From positions 1 to 11,355 of the forward strand of contig JANLYB010000126.1 in assembly GCA_031365425.1 (NCBI GenBank): DNA of 11,355 bases, in the 5' to 3' direction. Below, piece by piece: positions 1 through 5,903 of this stretch; within the stretch, counting starts at the first letter, position 1, and the number at the start of each line of letters is the position of its first letter. The DNA comes from JANXVY01 sp031365425. GTDB lineage: Bacteria > Pseudomonadota > Alphaproteobacteria > Rhizobiales > Hyphomicrobiaceae. Position numbers and translations under genes: made by a program. The notes under the pieces were generated by a model. That model saw only the letters and a program-made list of their open reading frames with translations. It had not been told where the DNA came from and made no database searches.

Positions 1-912
1 CCGATCGCGATCGCCGAGCCTGCTGCTGGGCCGGTCGCTGTTGCACCATCGCCGATGGCGAGCGCGGTGGTGTTCGGGCCCCCCCCCAGTTCCCGTCGCG
101 GAGGCATTCAGGCCCATGGCGATCGATGCCGCACCGCTGGCCTTGCTGGATGTGCCAACGGCAATCGAGTCGACGCCCGTCGCCTGAGAGGCTGTCGGAT
201 CGAGGGTGACGGTCGTATTGTTGATACCGCCGCCGATCGCAATCGCACCATCAGCGCCTGACTTGGCCGAGTTCCCCAATGCGATTCCGTTGATGCCGTT
301 CGCGGTAGCGACGTTGCCTTGGGCGATCGAGAAGTTGCCCGATGCGGTGGACTGGCGACCCATGGCAATCGCCGTATTGCCGCTCGCGGTATTGTATGTG
401 CCCAGTGCGATGGACGCTGTGGCCGTTGCCGAGTTCGCAAAGCCAATGCCGGTCGCATGGGCGCCGGTGGCGTAGTTGACGTTGCCGAGAGCAAAGCCAG
501 CGTTCGGGGATGCGCCGTTGATGCCAGCGATGTTGCCCGTACCAATAGCTGTACCGCCACCGTAGGCCGTCGAGGTGCCGATAGCGACGCCTTGAGGCGT
601 GTTGCCTGTTGTCCCATCGGGCAGCGTGACGTTGCCAGCACCGGTGATGCGGTCAACAATTCCCTCGGTGGTCGTGTTGAAAGGTGCCGTCCCGAAACCA
701 GCGACGTATTGCGCGTTTGCCGGCGACGCCGCAAACAGGGCCACCATAGTCATCGTGGAACCGATGGCAACGCCGAGCGCCTTGTCCTTCTTGAGATAGC
801 CGGCAACCGCGTTGCGAAGCGATTGGTTGAACCGGCGCTGCTGGGCGCGCGTGCGCTCCACTTTGCGGATGATCGTCTGGCGGAGAGTGGCGTTGGCGCT
901 GTGCGTGTTCAT
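1..912 (-). CDS. YadA-like trimeric autotransporter adhesin, N-terminal part (3' end outside window, frame shift at C tract)
   Basis: This is a surface adhesin of the trimeric autotransporter (type Vc) class, expected to cross the inner membrane by Sec and be displayed as a trimeric stalk and head. The first 67 residues form a long signal: a basic, Arg/Lys-rich N-region (about 1-44), a hydrophobic core (about 45-60) and a cleavage site SPANA before QYVAG. From about residue 100 onward it is built of YadA-head-type repeats with the pattern A-x-A-x-G-x-x-S-x-A-I-G, for example TASGNTAIAMG, GVDSIAVG and GAASIAMG. The start has a good ribosome site (AAGGA, 9 nt before ATG). The frame is open to the window edge, but after position 87 the given frame loses the repeat pattern. 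Removing one base from the nine-C run restores it (NTTALAIG, then ATATGPAAGSAIAIG). The membrane anchor domain would lie beyond the window. Family call is confident; the binding target is unknown. Confidence 0.85.
   Translation of the reverse strand, partial: MNTHSANATLRQTIIRKVERTRAQQRRFNQSLRNAVAGYLKKDKALGVAIGSTMTMVALFAASPANAQYVAGFGTAPFNTTTEGIVDRITGAGNVTLPDGTTGNTPQGVAIGTSTAYGGGTAIGTGNIAGINGASPNAGFALGNVNYATGAHATGIGFANSATATASIALGTYNTASGNTAIAMGRQSTASGNFSIAQGNVATANGINGIALGNSAKSGADGAIAIGGGINNTTVTLDPTASQATGVDSIAVGTSSKASGAASIAMGLNASATGTGGGPEHHRARHRRWCNSDRPSSRLGDRDR
79..87. repeat. Nine-base C homopolymer inside the adhesin gene
   Basis: A run of nine C (nine G in the coding strand of the adhesin) falls in a Gly-Gly-Gly stretch after about residue 275. 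With nine bases the downstream frame reads GGGPEHHRARHRR, unlike the family. With eight bases it reads GGGPNTTALAIGDGATATG, which fits the head repeats. Poly-G/C tracts of this length are known slippage sites for phase variation in surface genes, and are also frequent sequencing errors. Confidence 0.8.
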
Positions 913-1335
913 GGCAGTCGGTCCTTGGAATTTGTGCCCGCGGGCGTTGATTTGTTATTTTGTGAGGGGATTGAACGCGGTCACATGTCTGAACAATCTA
1001 AAATTGTAGTTACTCATGACATCCCCCGGAAATATCACAACTTACGGTTGCTAATCGTATCGCTGATTTGCTCATGAACGGTAAATACGCAACTCAGGAT
1101 TGATCTCAACTTCCGTTGATTTTGTTGCCTAAATGCCACTTTAACCGGACTGATTACGACAAAATACACATCAAATGCGGTCGCGGCCGCCAGCGTATGC
1201 GAAACTTTTCTCAATCTATAGTGGTCTCGACGCGACTCACATTAAAGCAATGGATGACGCAATTTCAGATTGCACTGTGCAGTGCGTCCGCGATCTGCCG
1301 AGCATCCAACCCCGAATTTTCGACTGGAGAGCACT
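913..1335. promoter_or_regulatory. Divergent control region between the adhesin and secreted-protein genes
   Basis: These 423 bases hold no convincing gene and separate two divergently transcribed genes for exported proteins. The stretch is visibly richer in A/T than its flanks, as expected for a double promoter region. No promoter here matches the consensus well enough to be placed with confidence. The clearest element is an inverted repeat near 1272-1285. Short open frames in this stretch do not show the codon bias of neighbouring genes. Confidence 0.5.
1272..1285. repeat. Inverted repeat GCACTG-TG-CAGTGC, possible operator
   Basis: Two perfect 6-base arms are separated by TG, centred about 57 bases before the start codon of the secreted protein. 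Its size and place suit a dimeric regulator site, but no known regulator motif was recognised. It could also be chance. Confidence 0.4.
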
Positions 1336-2022
1336 ATGTCCACCACCGCCAACATCGCTAACGCCGTCGCGCGCCGGAAACCCCTTCTCGCAACGCTCAG
1401 CTCGGGAGCTGGGCTCCTCGCTTTGGTGCTGGCCCACGCCGGCTTCACCACGAGCGCGGTCGCACAGGGCTGGGGCGAAAAGACCACGACCGAAAAGACC
1501 AAGCCCGCCGCATCCAAAAAGGAAGCCGCGCCCGCCAAGGCCGAGACCGCAAAAACAGCCGAGGCGAAACCCGTTGATTTCCAGACGATGGATCAACTGC
1601 AAAAGGCCGGCGTAAAGCGCTGCCTCCAGCTTGCCCAGGCCGTGGGTCAGGCAACGATGGTTGGCACCAGCGAATATGCGGCCGCCTCCACTTGGCATTC
1701 CAAGCAGCCCGATCAGCGCTTCTCGGTCTCCATGATCGGTCAGAAATTCGGTGCCGGCGACAACTCCATCCACAATGGCGTCAGCGGCGTGTTCTCGAGC
1801 CCCACCGCCGAAGGCAAGTGCGATGCCGCCGCCGTGCAGATCATCCCGACCAGCGAGCCCTGCTCCAAGACCCAGGCGCAGATCCTCGAAAAGGGCAAAT
1901 CGCTCGGCAACCTCGCTGGCGTCCCCCTTCTGCAGAACGCCGCCAGCGCCCAGGTAATGCTCATTCCCGCAGCCAACAACACCTGCGTCCTCGTCGCGTT
2001 GAGCACGGTTTATACGGAGTAA
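1336..2022 (+). CDS. Secreted four-cysteine protein of unknown function
   Basis: The product is 228 residues and I do not recognise a named family. Residues 1-43 form a signal peptide: a basic segment RRK at 13-15, a hydrophobic core at about 17-37, and a cleavage site AVA before QGWGEK. Residues about 47-80 are a low-complexity Lys/Ala/Thr/Glu-rich linker. The remaining part (about 82-228) is a compact domain with four cysteines (C96, C162, C176, C217), which could form two disulfides in the periplasm or outside. The start at 1336 is supported by GGAGA five bases upstream and by the signal peptide beginning there; an upstream in-frame TTG at 1270 would add a non-signal extension and is rejected. 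A hairpin with a T run follows the stop. Because it is divergent from the adhesin gene, a shared surface role is possible but is inference only. Confidence 0.8.
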   Translation: MSTTANIANAVARRKPLLATLSSGAGLLALVLAHAGFTTSAVAQGWGEKTTTEKTKPAASKKEAAPAKAETAKTAEAKPVDFQTMDQLQKAGVKRCLQLAQAVGQATMVGTSEYAAASTWHSKQPDQRFSVSMIGQKFGAGDNSIHNGVSGVFSSPTAEGKCDAAAVQIIPTSEPCSKTQAQILEKGKSLGNLAGVPLLQNAASAQVMLIPAANNTCVLVALSTVYTE

Positions 2023-2039
2023 TGTGGCTCTCCTCCTGC

Positions 2040-2071
2040 AAAGGTCTGACCGATAGGTGGCCAGACCTTTT
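2040..2071 (+). terminator. Rho-independent terminator after the secreted-protein gene
   Basis: Arms AAAGGTCTG (2040-2048) and CAGACCTTT (2062-2070) pair perfectly over 9 bp around a 13-base loop and end in TTTT. It lies 18 bases after the stop codon at 2022. The T run is short, so termination may be moderate. Confidence 0.65.
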
Positions 2072-2075
2072 GAAT

Positions 2076-2129
2076 CCGGCGCTCACGCCGGCGCCTCTTC
2101 GGCGCTTCGGTCAGCAAAAGGGCTGACCG
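2076..2129. repeat. Two further intergenic hairpins
   Basis: CCGGCG (2076-2081) pairs with CGCCGG (2086-2091) across CTCA. CGGTCAGC (2108-2115) pairs with GCTGACCG (2122-2129) across AAAAGG. Neither has a long T run, so they are not obvious terminators. They sit between the two terminators and could be extra mRNA 3' structures, a degenerate intergenic palindrome element, or protein sites. Confidence 0.5.
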
Positions 2130-2166
2130 CTTGAGGAACGGTGCCAAACACCAGCAAACACCCAAC

Positions 2167-2195
2167 AAAAAAGGCTCCCGCGAGGGAGCCTTTTT
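2167..2195 (-). terminator. ndk: Strong, probably bidirectional rho-independent terminator after ndk
   Basis: GGCTCCC (2173-2179) pairs with GGGAGCC (2184-2190) around a 4-base loop. Six A bases on one side and five T bases on the other extend the stem and give a T run on either strand. It lies 23 bases beyond the ndk stop and would also stop readthrough from the plus-strand gene. Confidence 0.9.
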
Positions 2196-2217
2196 CAATG
2201 CAGAGATGGCCAGAACT

Positions 2218-2640
2218 TCAGCCGACAATTTCACTGAGGGCGAAGTTCATGGCGATTTCACGGGCAGCAGCGTCGGCGCTGTCGGACCCGTGCGACGAGT
2301 TTTCGCCCTTTGATACAGCGAACAGCTTGCGGATCGTACCGTCCTTGGCTTCCTTGGGGTCGGTCGCGCCCATGACGTCGCGATACTTTGCAATTGCGCC
2401 TTCGCCTTCAAGCACCTGAATCACGATGGGGCCCGAGATCATGAAGTCCACGAGTTCGCCATAAAAGGGGCGGGCCGCATGCTCAGCATAAAATGCCTGG
2501 GCCTGAGCCTTGGTCCAACGAACGCGCTTTTGGGCGACGATCCGCAGACCAGCCTTTTCGATGACCGCGTTCACGGCGCCGGTGAGATTGCGTGCGGTGG
2601 CGTCTGGCTTTATGATTGAAAATGTGCGTTCGATCGACAT
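2218..2640 (-). CDS. ndk: Nucleoside diphosphate kinase
   Basis: This cytoplasmic enzyme moves the gamma phosphate from ATP to nucleoside diphosphates through a phosphohistidine, balancing the NTP and dNTP pools. The 140-residue length is typical. Family landmarks are present in order: K11 in FSIIKPDA, Y51, F59, R87, T93, R104, N114 and the catalytic H117 in the NSSHGSDS signature, followed by the usual ending with E128. It is transcribed alone: the promoter lies at 2680-2708, the start at 2640 has a weak purine-rich site (AGAGAG), and the strong hairpin at 2167-2195 closes it. Nothing in the sequence suggests damage. Confidence in the function is very high. Confidence 0.98.
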   Translation of the reverse strand: MSIERTFSIIKPDATARNLTGAVNAVIEKAGLRIVAQKRVRWTKAQAQAFYAEHAARPFYGELVDFMISGPIVIQVLEGEGAIAKYRDVMGATDPKEAKDGTIRKLFAVSKGENSSHGSDSADAAAREIAMNFALSEIVG

Positions 2641-2679
2641 GGCTCTCTCTTGCGTTGCATTAATTTGGTTTGCGGCGCG

Positions 2680-2708
2680 ATATAGCGCGACGGATCCGCA
2701 GCCAGCAA
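2680..2708 (-). promoter_or_regulatory. ndk: Probable housekeeping sigma promoter of ndk
   Basis: On the minus strand TTGCTG (2703-2708) and CTATAT (2680-2685) are separated by exactly 17 bases. This is close to the alphaproteobacterial housekeeping consensus (CTTGAC-17-CTATAT). It predicts a leader of roughly 30 bases before the ndk start. Confidence 0.7.
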
Positions 2709-2853
2709 GCGCGCCGTTGTCTCAACGCCGTATGCTAGCTGCCAGCATGGTGATATTTATACGCAGCACGTAGTTCTGCCGTGCAATCGCCGGGTTTGTA
2801 CTCTTTTGGTAACAAAGGCTGATAGGCGTGACATACGCGAGTGTGGGGTTGGA

Positions 2854-4305
2854 ATGACGGGACAAGACGCGAGCCAGTGGTATATCGCGCGCGACGGCAA
2901 GCAAACCGGACCCATTTCGGACGCCGAAATTAATGCCATCGCTCAGCACGGTTACTTCCGTCCCTCCGATCTGGTGTGGAAGCCGGGCTTTGCGGAGTGG
3001 CGTCCGGCTCTCGCCGTGTTCAAACCTGCCGCTCCCGAAGCCGCCCCGCCCAAACCGCTGCCCGTTGCGCCCGCTGCTGCGACGATGCGACCCGCCTCCC
3101 AGAGCCCTCAGACATCGCGGCCGATCGGGTCGTCGCCTGCCGGTGCCATTCCCGCGGCCCATGACCCGGTGCAGCGCGAACCAGTCCAGCGCGAACCAAC
3201 CCCGCGTGAACCGGCCAACCGCCAGCCCTCTCCGCAACCTGCTCCCCAAGCATCTCCCAATCCGCTGGGGCCTGCGCCTTTTTCGAACCGCCCTGCCCAG
3301 CCGGAGCCCAGCAAGCTTCCCGTCTCCCCGCCGTACCGGAGCGAAACAACGCAACGCCCGGTGACCGCGTCACCCGCCGCTCAGCCCACAGATCAACGCG
3401 AACCCGCACAGCGGCCTGCGCCACGGGAAACAACGCAGCCGTCGCGCCGCGCCGTCACCGCTGTCGATACCGGCCCCGAGCCTGAAGCCGCCACACCGCG
3501 CCGCTCCCATCGCGGCGCAATTGCCGCGCTCGCGATCATAGGACTCGCCATAACCGGCGGTATCTGGGTTGCCGCCTATCCCGGCGGAGTCCCGGGTCTG
3601 CCCTCGCTCAAAGCATTGACGGCCAACATGCCGGCTGCAACGAGCAACACAACGACCCTTGAGGCCCGCTGGCAGCAGACCGCGCATTGGCCGGTCATCA
3701 AACGCGAGTTCCCCGACTGGTATGGCGAACGCTTGCGTGAGGCGACGAAACTTGCCAGTGAAAACAAGCCTGAAGACGAAATCAACAAGGCGCTGGTCGA
3801 TCAATTGATATCGTTGCGGCGTCAAAACGCCGGCGCGGCGCTCTCGGCGAGCACGCCCAAACTGCGCGCTCTTGCCTCGGCCTTCCTTGAAAACCTGCGT
3901 CAGTTGAAAGCGCAGAGCACGACGGCGTGCTTTAACTTCATTTCGCAGGGCGAAAGCACGCCAGGCGTCGTCGATCAGTTCCAGGTTGCCGATGGAAGCA
4001 AGTCGTCCATGCAGCTTCAGGTCGCCGCCGTCTTCGATGCCATCGGCGAAGGGCGCAAGACGCCGGTGACGCACGAAAAGCCGATCAAGACCGACTACGA
4101 CGCGCTCATGGAACAGCTTTCCAAGCTGGGGTGGTCGCAAACCGACGTTGCAACCTTCGCCGATCCCAAGGCGCTCGCGCGTGCCGAACCGGCCCGTGTC
4201 TGCCAGATGGTCCAGGATTGGTTCGTTGCCCACATTTCCATCACCGACGAAGGCACCCAGGAACGCCTCCTCGGCGAAACGCTCCGGCCCGTAGTCAGCG
4301 GCTAG
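2854..4305 (+). CDS. GYF_2 (DUF4339) domain single-pass membrane protein with Pro-rich linker
   Basis: The product is 483 residues. Residues about 9-56 form a GYF_2 domain: WYIARDGKQTGP, then DLVWKPGFAEWRPA, the conserved Trp/Pro pattern of this small module, which in other GYF proteins binds proline-rich peptides. Residues about 57-215 are a Pro/Gln/Arg/Ala-rich disordered linker with a four-copy 5-residue repeat (QREP type, 105-124). A basic patch RRSHR precedes one membrane helix at about 221-243, so the GYF domain and linker are probably cytoplasmic and the part after about 250 periplasmic. That domain is mostly helical, contains two Cys (in TTACFNF and ARVCQMV), and is not recognised. 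The start at 2854 is chosen because the GYF domain begins soon after it and GGGG lies upstream; the longer TTG start at 2806 is less likely. It converges with the next gene, with 5 bases between stops. A scaffold role is inference. Confidence 0.85.
   Translation: MTGQDASQWYIARDGKQTGPISDAEINAIAQHGYFRPSDLVWKPGFAEWRPALAVFKPAAPEAAPPKPLPVAPAAATMRPASQSPQTSRPIGSSPAGAIPAAHDPVQREPVQREPTPREPANRQPSPQPAPQASPNPLGPAPFSNRPAQPEPSKLPVSPPYRSETTQRPVTASPAAQPTDQREPAQRPAPRETTQPSRRAVTAVDTGPEPEAATPRRSHRGAIAALAIIGLAITGGIWVAAYPGGVPGLPSLKALTANMPAATSNTTTLEARWQQTAHWPVIKREFPDWYGERLREATKLASENKPEDEINKALVDQLISLRRQNAGAALSASTPKLRALASAFLENLRQLKAQSTTACFNFISQGESTPGVVDQFQVADGSKSSMQLQVAAVFDAIGEGRKTPVTHEKPIKTDYDALMEQLSKLGWSQTDVATFADPKALARAEPARVCQMVQDWFVAHISITDEGTQERLLGETLRPVVSG
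3166..3225 (+). repeat. Degenerate 15-base tandem repeat (four copies) in the Pro-rich linker
   Basis: Four consecutive 15-base units start at 3166, 3181, 3196 and 3211. They encode PVQRE, PVQRE, PTPRE and PANRQ. The first two units are nearly identical (CCGGTGCAGCGCGAA and CCAGTCCAGCGCGAA), which points to recent duplication inside the disordered linker. Confidence 0.75.
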
Positions 4306-4310
4306 CGGCT

Positions 4311-4940
4311 CTAATCGCCCGCGCCGAAGCCGTATTTGGCGAGGGTTGCTTGGCCCGCCGGCGACCTGATGTAACTTGCAAAAGCGGCCGCCTCCTGTGG
4401 TGCGTCTTTAAGGACCACCAAGCCGTAATCGGCTGCAACGTTGATAGCTTGAGGGATCTCCACGATGACCAGAGCTGGAACTTCGGCCTTTGCGAGAACG
4501 GCGTTGGTGCAATAGGTCAGAAACATATCGGCTTGGCCTTCTGCAATCACCCAGCCGTACGTGTTGCGGCCTTGCGGAGGCTTGGGCGAGTTGGGACCGC
4601 CTGTCAGCTGCAGCGCCTTGGCTTCAAGGACGGCCTCGACGCCCGGCTTGAGGGCCGCTGCTTTCGCAAACAGCGCCAGCGCGTAGTCTCCCGACGGATC
4701 GGCCTTGGGTGTCGAGATGCCCAACCGCACTTTCGGGTCCGCCATCACATCAAGCAACGTTTGTGCCGTTACATCCAGCCCCTGGCGCGCAATCGCGCAT
4801 AACTGGTTGCGGGCGAAGACCTGCACCGGCGCGGCGGTCAGCGCCGTCTTGAGGTTGCCGGCCGCGTAAAGCTTCACGGTCTGCGCATGCGCTGCTAGAG
4901 GAAGGAGCATGAGCAGGCTCGCGACAAGGATCGTGCGCAT
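4311..4940 (-). CDS. ModA-like periplasmic molybdate-binding protein, internally shortened
   Basis: The 209-residue product matches the rhizobial branch of molybdate ABC transporter substrate-binding proteins. It has a signal peptide (1-19, AHA before QTVKLYAAGNL), then VFARNQLCAI, LGISTPKADPSGDYA (about 73-87), ALQLTGGPNS (109-118), AEGQADMFLTYCTNA (133-147) and ADYGLVVL (170-177). Family members are usually about 250-260 residues. Here strand 1 (VKLYAAGNLKTALT) joins directly at about residues 35-38 to PVQVFARN. This omits the usual segment of about 55 residues with the maturing helix, the GASG-like ligand loop and the DVFASA motif. The frame is intact on both sides, so this is an in-frame deletion. 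Part of the oxyanion pocket should be missing, so molybdate binding is doubtful. No modB or modC lies nearby. The ribosome site is weak. Confidence 0.8.
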   Translation of the reverse strand: MRTILVASLLMLLPLAAHAQTVKLYAAGNLKTALTAAPVQVFARNQLCAIARQGLDVTAQTLLDVMADPKVRLGISTPKADPSGDYALALFAKAAALKPGVEAVLEAKALQLTGGPNSPKPPQGRNTYGWVIAEGQADMFLTYCTNAVLAKAEVPALVIVEIPQAINVAADYGLVVLKDAPQEAAAFASYIRSPAGQATLAKYGFGAGD

Positions 4941-4964
4941 GAACGATGATCTCGATGGGGTTGT

Positions 4965-4976
4965 GTTTATTTAAAC
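4965..4976. repeat. AT-rich inverted repeat GTTTA-TT-TAAAC, possible operator
   Basis: Two perfect 5-base arms lie 25-36 bases before the ModA-like start and within the divergent gap toward the DUF3147 gene. Position and symmetry suit a regulator site. It does not clearly match a ModE box. Confidence 0.3.
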
Positions 4977-5040
4977 ATATCGACACACAGGACGCGCCGC
5001 GTCAACGTCCCCTTTCCGCAATCAAATGCGAGGTCAGTCC

Positions 5041-5391
5041 ATGCTCCAGACCATCATCAAAATCGTGCTCACGAGCGTGCTCGTCGTGGCCATTGCAGAG
5101 GCGGGCAAGCGCAGCGTGCTGCTGGCGTCGATCCTCGCCTCGCTGCCGCTGACGTCGGTGCTTGCCTTTGTGTGGCTTTATGCGGACACGGGCGACACGG
5201 AGAAGGTCGCGGCTCTATCAACGGGCATCTTCTGGCTCGTGCTGCCGTCGCTCATCCTATTCATCGCGCTGCCGTTGCTGTTGCGGGCGGGCTCAGGGTT
5301 CGTGCCCGCTCTGGCAGTCTCAATTGCCCTTACCGCTGGCGGTTACGCCGCTATGCTCGCGATCCTCAGCCGGTTTGGGATCGAAATTTAA
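5041..5391 (+). CDS. DUF3147 family small membrane protein
   Basis: The product is 116 residues with four predicted membrane helices (about 4-20, 26-46, 60-82 and 88-110). The sequence has the strongly conserved DUF3147 features: AEAGKRS, ASILASLPLTSVLAF, WLYADTGDTEKVAALS, and FWLVLPSLILF. No biochemical function is established for this family. An in-frame ATG at 5026 exists, but only 5041 has a ribosome site at good distance (GAGG, 7 bases before). The gene is divergent from the ModA-like gene and convergent with the DUF6455 gene, with 7 bases between stop codons. Confidence 0.88.
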   Translation: MLQTIIKIVLTSVLVVAIAEAGKRSVLLASILASLPLTSVLAFVWLYADTGDTEKVAALSTGIFWLVLPSLILFIALPLLLRAGSGFVPALAVSIALTAGGYAAMLAILSRFGIEI

Positions 5392-5398
5392 AGCCGCC

Positions 5399-5671
5399 TC
5401 ATTTCGCTTTGGGCGCGAGAGAGCGAATGAAGCTGTCGTTCGGGCAGAACTCCGGCACTGCGTGCCCGTCGCCTTCCTCGTGGGTGGCGATCCACTCTTC
5501 ACAAGCCCCCGTGTTTTCACAATATTTGCACAGCAAAGTTGCGCCCAGCACAGCTCCCGCATGGAGCTGCAGCGCCTGATCCAGATCGACCGCCGTCCGC
5601 GCCATGATGTCCGTCATGCGCGGCGCGCATGAAAGAGTTGCGGCTTTCTTGGTCTGGTCTGCGTCTGACAT
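5399..5671 (-). CDS. DUF6455 family four-cysteine small protein
   Basis: The product is 90 residues. The second half has the spacing of the DUF6455 family: C48-x2-C51-x5-C57-x18-C76 in the context LLCKYCENTGACEEW and PEFCPNDSF. The four Cys could bind a metal (zinc or an iron-sulfur cluster), but that is inference. An extra C15 lies outside the motif. The first part is helical (TDIMARTAVDLDQAL). There is no signal peptide, so it is probably cytoplasmic. The start at 5671 has GGAAGG upstream at a good distance. It is transcribed alone, convergent with the DUF3147 gene. Confidence 0.8.
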   Translation of the reverse strand: MSDADQTKKAATLSCAPRMTDIMARTAVDLDQALQLHAGAVLGATLLCKYCENTGACEEWIATHEEGDGHAVPEFCPNDSFIRSLAPKAK

Positions 5672-5780
5672 TGTTTGAACCTTCCCGGCAGAAATTTAGT
5701 CTCCGCAACCGCATCTCCTTGATTTTATTCGAAATGGCTGACAACTGGCTGACGCCGGACTTTGGTGCCCCTACACCATC

Positions 5781-5792
5781 AGACCAAGGTCT
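5781..5792. repeat. Inverted repeat AGACC-AA-GGTCT in the divergent gap before the AEC gene
   Basis: Perfect 5-base arms around AA lie midway between the DUF6455 start (5671) and the transporter start (5904). It may be a regulator site for either gene, though it is short enough to be chance. Confidence 0.25.
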
Positions 5793-5903
5793 CAATCCAC
5801 GATTTCGGACAGCATCCAGCTGAAAACAATTCGCTGTGCGCTTTTCGTCATTGGCGGTTATGTCGTCTGGTCACTCAATGCCCAACCCGACCCTGCGGAT
5901 GCC

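Noticed and set aside
319..1077. Plus-strand open frame opposite the adhesin
   Set aside because: The minus strand shows clear autotransporter repeats and a signal peptide; the plus reading is Arg/Cys/Gly-rich noise.
1270..1335. N-terminal extension of the secreted protein from a TTG at 1270
   Set aside because: It would place 22 non-hydrophobic residues before a clear signal peptide, and a good ribosome site (GGAGA) lies directly before ATG 1336.
2806..2853. Longer start (TTG 2806) for the GYF_2 protein
   Set aside because: The extension adds 16 residues without family similarity; ATG 2854 has GGGG upstream and is followed shortly by the domain.
3370..4233. Long minus-strand open frame opposite the GYF_2 gene
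   Set aside because: No recognisable motif, and the plus strand has coherent domain architecture and a ribosome site.
4311..4940. Intact molybdate uptake operon
   Set aside because: Only a shortened binding protein is present; no modB- or modC-like gene lies on either side.
5820..5903. Open frame upstream of the AEC start reading like a signal peptide (ALFVIGGYVVWSLNAQPD)
   Set aside because: It is in frame with the transporter but has no usable start codon, and AEC proteins normally begin at the MDALINVIAPVFG segment.
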